A stretch of DNA of 20,152 nucleotides, taken from assembly GCF_949282365.1 (NCBI RefSeq), contig NZ_CASDOY010000036.1, positions 1 to 20,152 on the forward strand. The letters are read 5' to 3'. Made by a program: the position numbers and the translations under genes. Of the stretch, positions 16,126 to 20,152 are shown piece after piece (the stretch's first letter is position 1; each line of letters opens with the position of its first letter). The stretch comes from an uncultured Desulfovibrio sp. GTDB lineage: Bacteria; Desulfobacterota; Desulfovibrionia; Desulfovibrionales; Desulfovibrionaceae. Under the pieces are notes generated by a model. That model was not told where the DNA came from, searched no databases, and saw only the letters and a program-made list of their open reading frames with translations.

Positions 16126-16140
16126 AACAAGGAGGACCAT

Positions 16141-16977
16141 ATGGACAACAGCAGACGTAATTGCTTGTGCGGGCTCGGCGGACTGGCCGTAGGCGGCGCT
16201 GTGGCGGCCCTGGTGGGCACCGGCAGCACCATCGCCCGCGCGGCGGCCCCGACCAAGCGCTTCGAGCAGGTCAACGGCGAATTCGGCTGGAAACCGCACA
16301 AGCTGGATCCCAAGGAATGCGCCAAGGTGGCCTATGAAGGTTACTGGTACAAGGGGTACGCCTGTGGTTATGGTTCCTTCTACAGCATCATCGGCGTGCT
16401 GGGCGAAAAGTACGGCGCGCCGTACAACCAGTTCCCCTTCAGCATGCTGGAAGCCAACAAGGGCGGCATCTCCGACTGGGGCACCATCTGCGGCGCCCTG
16501 TACGGTGCTGCGGCCGCCTTCGCCCTGTTCTGGGGCCGCAAGGAACGCACGCCCATGGTCAATGAACTCTACCGCTGGTACGAGACCACCAAGCTGCCCA
16601 TGTACAATCCCGGCGACCTGGCCCAGGGCGTCAAGGGCGACCTGCCCCAGAACGCTTCCGGTTCCGTGCTCTGCCACATCTCCGTGTCCAAATGGTGTGC
16701 CGCCCACAAGATCGAGGCCACCAGCAAGGCCCGCAGCGAACGCTGCGGCCGTCTGACCGCCGACGTGTCCTTCAAGGCCGTGGAGATTTTCAACGCCAAG
16801 ATCGAACAGGGCAAGGACTACAAGGGCACCTTCGCCGTGCAGCCCGCCGTGAGCGGCTGTGGCGAATGCCACCAGACCAAGGGCAACGAAGCCAACTGGG
16901 CCAAGGGCGTCATGGACTGCACCCCCTGCCACAACGGCGCTGCCCCGCTGCAGAACAAGTTTGAGAACCATCCCTAG
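16141..16977 (+). CDS. split-Soret cytochrome c (dihaem, periplasmic)
   Basis: A 278-residue precursor matching split-Soret cytochrome c of Desulfovibrio, a periplasmic dimer with two c-type haems per subunit packed close together and an additional iron centre reported for the D. desulfuricans protein. Both haem motifs are at the C-terminus: CGECH (240-244) and CTPCH (260-264). Six more cysteines lie in the mature chain (60, 75, 117, 178, 186, 202), candidates for the non-haem iron site. The N-terminus reads SRRNCLCGLGG followed by a Gly/Ala hydrophobic stretch and an ARA-A cleavage region (about 32-36), which looks like a twin-arginine signal. The ribosome site AAGGAGG is ideal. It is monocistronic, with a strong terminator 50 nt downstream. 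Its physiological redox partner is not established here. Confidence 0.95.
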   Translation: MDNSRRNCLCGLGGLAVGGAVAALVGTGSTIARAAAPTKRFEQVNGEFGWKPHKLDPKECAKVAYEGYWYKGYACGYGSFYSIIGVLGEKYGAPYNQFPFSMLEANKGGISDWGTICGALYGAAAAFALFWGRKERTPMVNELYRWYETTKLPMYNPGDLAQGVKGDLPQNASGSVLCHISVSKWCAAHKIEATSKARSERCGRLTADVSFKAVEIFNAKIEQGKDYKGTFAVQPAVSGCGECHQTKGNEANWAKGVMDCTPCHNGAAPLQNKFENHP

Positions 16978-17027
16978 GGCCTGGGGCCCTGCCGTCAGGC
17001 TCCCGCCTGCAGGACGATGAAAAAAGG

Positions 17028-17057
17028 AAGGGCGCGGCTCCGGGGAGCCGCGCCCTT
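17028..17057 (+). terminator. strong, probably bidirectional terminator after the cytochrome gene
   Basis: AAGGGCGCGGCTCC (17028-17041) pairs with GGAGCCGCGCCCTT (17044-17057); the innermost pairs open to form the loop. TTTT and a second T5 follow on the plus strand. A run of A precedes it, so it can also stop leftward transcripts. Confidence 0.88.
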
Positions 17058-17252
17058 TTCGTCGTTTTTCCCTGCCGGGGACGATCCGCCCTGGAGTGCG
17101 TCGATGCAAATTTTACGATCCATTCAGATAAACAGGGGAGATCGGCCACAGATGCCCGGTGAGGACTGCCTGCCGCCGGCTCCCGCGTGCATCTGAAAAA
17201 GCGCGTCGGGGAAAGAATGGGCCCGGGGGAAGGGGAAACCTCCCGCGCGGGT

Positions 17253-17404
17253 ATCGACAGCAACGCGCGATCCGAAGGGCGGCCGCAGGCCGTGCCCGTT
17301 GCGACGCGGGAAGCTGCGGGCATCGACAGCAACGCGCGACCCGAAGGGCGGCCGCAGGCCGTGCCCGTTGCGACGCGGGAAGCTACGGGCATCGACAGCA
17401 ACGC
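17253..17404. repeat. 69-bp tandem repeat, two full copies plus a partial third
   Basis: Units start with ATCGACAGCAACGCG at 17253, 17322 and 17391 (period exactly 69). The two full units differ at only two positions; the third breaks off after about 14 bp. Each unit contains the core AGGCCGTGCCCGTT (17287-17300, 17356-17369). The last copy ends 47 bp beyond the stop of the ZIP gene. Confidence 0.95.
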
Positions 17405-17450
17405 AAGGGGCTGCCTTCCCCCTCAAAATAAAACATGACGGGTCCCGAGC

Positions 17451-18266
17451 CTAGCCCACCAGGCTGGAAAAGCTCATGACCAGGCACAGCCCGCCGATGC
17501 AGGCCACGGTGGCGGCGTTGCCGTTGCCGGAGGCATTGGCTTCGGGGATGACTTCTTCGATGACCACATAGACCATGGCGCCCGCGGCGGCGGACAGGGC
17601 GAAGGGCAGCAGGCTGCCCGCCAGCTGGGAGGCCACGGCGCCGAGGATGGCCCCGATGGGCGCCGTACAGCCGGAAAGGACGCCGCACAGCCAGGATTTG
17701 CGGGCCGAGAAGCCTTCGGCGCGCAGGGCCGTGGCCACCACCAGGCCTTCGGGCAGGTTCTGGAGCAGGGTCGTGCCCGTGACCATGAAGGCGGAGCTCA
17801 TCTCCAGGGCCACGCCCGAGGGCAGGGTGCTGCCCGCGGCCACGGCCCCGTAGCCCACGCCCATGGTCAGGCCTTCGGGGATGTGGTGCAGGGCCATGGC
17901 CGTGACCAGCAGGACGCTGCGCCGCCAGCTGGTGGAAAGGCCTTCCTGCTGCTTCTGGCGGATGTGCAGGTGGGGCAGCAGGTGGTCGAGGCCCATGAGG
18001 AAGGCCGCGCCGGCCATGAGGCCGCAGACGATGGGGATGAAGTGCCAGCGGCCCATGTGCGAGGCCATCTCCGCCGCGGGCTGCAGCAGGCCCAGAAAGG
18101 CCGCGCCCAGCATCATGCCGCCGGCGGCGCCCAGCATGCAGTCCATGGCCAGGCGGGAAAATTCGCGGCGCAGATAGATGGCGCTGGCCCCCAGGCTGAC
18201 CGAGAGCCAGGAGAGCAGGCCCGCCAGCAGGGATTGCAGGATGGGATGTCCGAACAGTGCTTCCAT
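17451..18266 (-). CDS. ZIP-family divalent metal transporter (ZupT/GufA-like)
   Basis: A 271-residue inner-membrane metal-uptake protein of the ZIP family, which typically carries zinc and often iron, manganese or other divalent ions. About eight hydrophobic segments are visible. The metal-site motifs are HHIPEG (127-132, TM4) and QNLPEG (169-174, TM5), both in the form seen in GufA-type ZIPs. The loop after TM3 is His-rich (DHLLPHLHIRQKQQEG, about 94-109), a typical cytosolic metal-sensing segment. The start at 18264-18266 has AAGGAGAA upstream; a longer in-frame version would translate the upstream repeat and is rejected. The gene is bracketed by two arrays of the same ~69-bp repeat. No promoter or terminator is obvious, so one of the repeats may carry these functions. 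Confidence 0.92.
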   Translation of the reverse strand: MEALFGHPILQSLLAGLLSWLSVSLGASAIYLRREFSRLAMDCMLGAAGGMMLGAAFLGLLQPAAEMASHMGRWHFIPIVCGLMAGAAFLMGLDHLLPHLHIRQKQQEGLSTSWRRSVLLVTAMALHHIPEGLTMGVGYGAVAAGSTLPSGVALEMSSAFMVTGTTLLQNLPEGLVVATALRAEGFSARKSWLCGVLSGCTAPIGAILGAVASQLAGSLLPFALSAAAGAMVYVVIEEVIPEANASGNGNAATVACIGGLCLVMSFSSLVG

Positions 18267-18315
18267 GATTTCTCCTTCTGTACCGGGATGGGCCCGGGCC
18301 TGTCCCGCGCTGTTG

Positions 18316-18420
18316 CAGCAGCGCGCGACCGGATGGCGGCCCGCAGGGCCGTGCCCGTTGGCCGGAGGCCTTACGGGCATCGACAGCAAGGCGCGACCGG
18401 ATGGCGGCCGGGCTGCGCCT
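18316..18420. repeat. degenerate copies of the 69-bp repeat upstream of the ZIP gene
   Basis: GCGCGACCGGATGGCGGCC occurs at 18323-18341 and 18391-18409, a 68-bp period. The segments GGCCGTGCCCGTTG (18347-18360) and ACGGGCATCGACAGCAA (18373-18389) match the array at 17253-17404 in the same order and orientation. It is a diverged second array of the same family. Confidence 0.85.
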
Positions 18421-18661
18421 GGGTGCTGTGACCGTCAGGGGGCTTGGCGAAAAGATCCATGGAAGGCGCGGCAGGCCCGGCATCCCCGCGGCTGTCGCGC
18501 CCCCCGGAACGACAGCCGCCGGGCATGCGGACATGCCGGCGTGGAAAGTGCCTCCTTGCGGGCTGGTCCGCAAGGAAGGCGCGGCGCGCTGTGGCCGCGA
18601 CGGCGCAAGGCCTGCGCGGCTGTGACCGGGAACGGGCGGCGCGCCCTGCCCGTCCGGTGGG

Positions 18662-18698
18662 AAAAAAGAAAGGGCGCCTTTGGCAAAGGCTCCCTTTC
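18662..18698 (-). terminator. intrinsic terminator of the dnaX-ybaB-recR cluster
   Basis: A 14-nt arm (18668-18681) pairs with 18685-18698, one mismatch and a 3-nt loop, followed on the minus strand by six T (18662-18667). It begins 24 nt after the recR stop. Confidence 0.9.
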
Positions 18699-18722
18699 CC
18701 GTCTGGCGACTGTCGGGCGGCG

Positions 18723-19331
18723 CTAGATGTCCTGCCGGTATTGCAGGGACTGGCGCAGGGTCTCCCGGTCCATGTATTTGACTTCGGCCCCCAGCGGGAT
18801 GCCCTGGGCCAGGCGCGAGACCCTGATCTGCGGGAAGCGCTTGCGCACCAGGTTCCTGATGAACGAGGCCGTGTTCTCCGCGTCGATGGTGGCGCCCAGG
18901 GCCAGGATGAGTTCCCGGACCTCGCCTTCTTCCAGCCGGGCGATCAGCCGGTCCAGATCAAGGCTCTCGCTGTCCGCATGGGCCAGCGGCGCCAGCAGGC
19001 CGCCCAGGATCATGTACTGGCCGTGGTAGAAGCCGCCCTCGTCCAGGGTCAGCATGCTGTCCCATTCGGCCACCAGGCAGAGGGTGTCCCGCGAGCGGGT
19101 GTCATCCTTGCAGATGGCGCAGGGGTCCGTGGCCGAAAGGCCGCCGCAGCGCGAACACAGGTGCAGATCATCCCGCAGGTCGTGGATGCCCCTGCCCAGA
19201 CGCCGGGTCTCCGCCTCGGGCCATTTGAGCAGGGTCATGGCCACGCGCATGGCCGATTTGGGGCCAAGACCGGGCAGGCGCGCCAGCTGTTCCACCAGGG
19301 CGCGCAGCGGTTCCGGGATCTGGCTGTGCAT
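18723..19331 (-). CDS. recR: RecR recombination mediator
   Basis: A 202-residue RecR of standard size. RecR forms a ring that loads RecA on gapped DNA together with RecO (RecFOR pathway). Visible parts: a helix-hairpin-helix (LARLPGLGPKSAMRVA, about 16-31), a four-cysteine zinc site (Cys59, 62, 71, 74) and a Toprim domain (LCLVAEWDSMLTLDEGG onward). The C-terminal RVSRLAQGIPLGAEVKYMD segment is also typical. The ATG at 19329-19331 lies 3 nt after the ybaB stop with no clear Shine-Dalgarno, so translation is probably coupled to ybaB. Confidence 0.97.
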   Translation of the reverse strand: MHSQIPEPLRALVEQLARLPGLGPKSAMRVAMTLLKWPEAETRRLGRGIHDLRDDLHLCSRCGGLSATDPCAICKDDTRSRDTLCLVAEWDSMLTLDEGGFYHGQYMILGGLLAPLAHADSESLDLDRLIARLEEGEVRELILALGATIDAENTASFIRNLVRKRFPQIRVSRLAQGIPLGAEVKYMDRETLRQSLQYRQDI

Positions 19332-19334
19332 GGT

Positions 19335-19646
19335 CTAGAACACGCCGGGCAGGCGGATGCCGCCGGAGATGGCGCTCATCTCGCGGTCCAGGGTCTCGCG
19401 GGCGATGCGGCCGGCTTCGTTGACGGCGGCCATGATCAGGTCCTGCAGCATTTCCACGTCGCCGCCTTCCAGGGCCTTGGGATCGATGGTCAGCTGGCGC
19501 AGTTCCTGCTTGCCGGAGACCACGGCCTTGACCATGCCGCCGCCGCTGCTGGCTTCGTAGCTGCGTTCGTGCAGTTCGTTCTGCAGTTTGGCCAGTTTGT
19601 TCTGCATGACCTGCGCCTGGCGCAGGATGTCGTTCATGTTACGCAT
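19335..19646 (-). CDS. ybaB: YbaB/EbfC family nucleoid-associated DNA-binding protein
   Basis: A 103-residue YbaB/EbfC protein, a dimeric DNA-binding nucleoid factor. The N-terminal coiled helix (MNDILRQAQVMQNKLAKLQNEL) is followed by the beta core with SSGGGMVKAVVSGKQEL and the conserved LTIDPKAL and LQDLIMAAVNEA segments. The start at 19644-19646 follows AAGGAGA. It overlaps the dnaX stop by 8 nt and abuts recR, the classic dnaX-ybaB-recR order. Confidence 0.95.
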   Translation of the reverse strand: MRNMNDILRQAQVMQNKLAKLQNELHERSYEASSGGGMVKAVVSGKQELRQLTIDPKALEGGDVEMLQDLIMAAVNEAGRIARETLDREMSAISGGIRLPGVF

Positions 19647-20152
19647 GGGGATCTCCTTGGTTGGCTTCGGTGCAATGTTCGATATTGGCATCGAGCAGGC
19701 GGAGGCAGGCCTGCAGTTCGGGCCTGTTCCGGTATTCCTCGATGAGTTCGGCTTCGGTGCGGGCCTGGCGCGGTGTATCGAAGACCACGCGCAGCTGTCC
19801 CGCGCCCCAGGCCTCCAGGGCCTGTTCCAGCTGGGGGCGCTGTTTCTCGGCCTGATGCAGCAGGGTCTCGGCCTGCGGGGTCAGGCGCAGGCGATCGCTT
19901 TCCCAGCGGGCGCGCAGCTGGCGCAGCAGGTGGAGCTGCGGCGCGGCTTCGCCCTTTTCCAGCCTGCGGGCGCAAAAATCGCAAAAGGCCTGCCAGTCGG
20001 GCCGGAAGCCGGACGCGGGCCCTTCCGGGGCCTGTACGGACGCGGACGCCGAGCTTTCGGGCGCTGCGGGCGCGGCCGGTCCTGCCGCCGGCGCGGCGGC
20101 CTTCCCGTCCCCGTCAGGCTCCCGGGACTGCGCGCGGGACGGCATGTCCGGG
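19639..20152 (-). CDS. dnaX: DNA polymerase III gamma/tau subunit, C-terminal part (partial, runs off the window)
   Basis: The frame is open from the right edge to the TAA at 19639-19641, giving about 170 C-terminal residues. An Ala/Pro/Gly-rich linker (to about 20020) precedes a helical region (DWQAFCDFCARRLEKGEAAP, then WESDRLRLTPQAETLLHQAEK). The ATPase domain lies outside, so the name rests mainly on its place directly upstream of, and overlapping, ybaB-recR. The linker-plus-helical-domain layout fits the tau-specific C-terminus. Its sequence alone would not identify it. Confidence 0.8.
   Translation of the reverse strand, partial: PDMPSRAQSREPDGDGKAAAPAAGPAAPAAPESSASASVQAPEGPASGFRPDWQAFCDFCARRLEKGEAAPQLHLLRQLRARWESDRLRLTPQAETLLHQAEKQRPQLEQALEAWGAGQLRVVFDTPRQARTEAELIEEYRNRPELQACLRLLDANIEHCTEANQGDPHA

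Larger units (their letters stand above)
15486..16140. other. divergent spacer between dnaK and the cytochrome gene
   Basis: This 655-bp region has no credible gene. From the dnaK side it holds an AT-rich leader with short hairpins (15528-15549, 15591-15611), GGGCGGC/GCCGCCC (15627-15650) and a hairpin with T6 (15662-15681). A GC-rich stretch with nothing recognisable follows (15690-16020). Next to the cytochrome gene are a dyad (16031-16045) and a palindrome (16112-16125). Confidence 0.6.
16978..17450. other. gene-free gap with terminator and 69-bp repeats
   Basis: This 473-bp region between the cytochrome and ZIP genes holds the cytochrome terminator, an uncharacterised stretch (17060-17240) and the tandem 69-bp repeats (17253-17404). 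Open frames across the repeats simply translate the repeat and have no start support. Confidence 0.6.
18267..18722. other. gene-free gap with degenerate repeats and the recR terminator
   Basis: This 456-bp region between recR and the ZIP gene contains degenerate 69-bp repeat copies (about 18316-18420) and the recR terminator (18662-18698). 18430-18650 is GC-rich with nothing recognisable. Confidence 0.6.

Noticed and set aside
15765..16160. Short rightward frame in the dnaK-cytochrome spacer
   Set aside because: No ribosome site, no family features, and it runs across the cytochrome gene's own control region and start.
17253..17404. CRISPR array
   Set aside because: Units are contiguous and identical with no unique spacers, and no cas genes are present.
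17124..17426. Open frames encoding a 23-residue repeat across the 69-bp array
   Set aside because: 69 is divisible by three, so any open unit yields a repeat peptide; several frames are open and none has a ribosome site.

Overview
This is a high-GC window from a sulfate-reducing Desulfovibrio-like bacterium (Desulfovibrionaceae). Two genes carry that call. One is dsrC, the sulfur-carrier partner of dissimilatory sulfite reductase. The other is a split-Soret cytochrome c, a dihaem protein known from Desulfovibrio desulfuricans. The rest is mostly core housekeeping: no phage, IS element, CRISPR array or rRNA was seen, and I found no tRNA.

Layout, left to right. 1-210 holds no supportable gene, only a probable terminator. 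211-1440 (-) is a glutamate-transporter-fold symporter with altered cation- and substrate-binding motifs. 1643-2122 (-) is a small exported Pro/Gly/Arg-rich repeat protein. 2246-3406 (-) is the nickel-pincer cofactor enzyme LarC. Divergent from it is a CBS-CBS-ACT protein (3559-4224, +), then dsrC (4440-4757, +) with its own leader and strong terminator, a class A penicillin-binding protein (4899-7361, +), and a TrmI-type tRNA m1A58 methyltransferase (7604-8482, +). A 583-bp gene-free gap follows.

Next comes a leftward operon: a LpoA-like lipoprotein (10860-12260), gatC (10539-10835) and gatA (9066-10526). Upstream of it, at 12471-12626, sequence signals outline a separate leftward small RNA of about 120 nt, with a near-consensus promoter, two hairpins and an intrinsic terminator. 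12821-13177 (-) is a second Pro-rich exported protein. dnaK (13569-15485, -) is divergent from the split-Soret cytochrome gene (16141-16977, +) across a 655-bp gene-free spacer rich in dyads. 17451-18266 (-) is a ZIP-family metal transporter, flanked on both sides by arrays of the same ~69-bp repeat. The right edge is the leftward dnaX-ybaB-recR cluster (19646-20152 region to 18723), with dnaX running off the window.

Functional links. GatC and GatA are two of the three subunits of the tRNA-dependent amidotransferase (gatB is not here). The LpoA-like lipoprotein and the PBP1A-type synthase could be partners in peptidoglycan synthesis, although they are in different operons. dnaX-ybaB-recR is a widely conserved replication/recombination-repair cluster. 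Most units end in clear intrinsic terminators.

Most interesting for follow-up: the candidate small RNA, the repeat arrays around the ZIP gene, the symporter that lacks the NMDGT motif and the substrate arginine, and a c-type cytochrome that appears to carry a twin-arginine signal.
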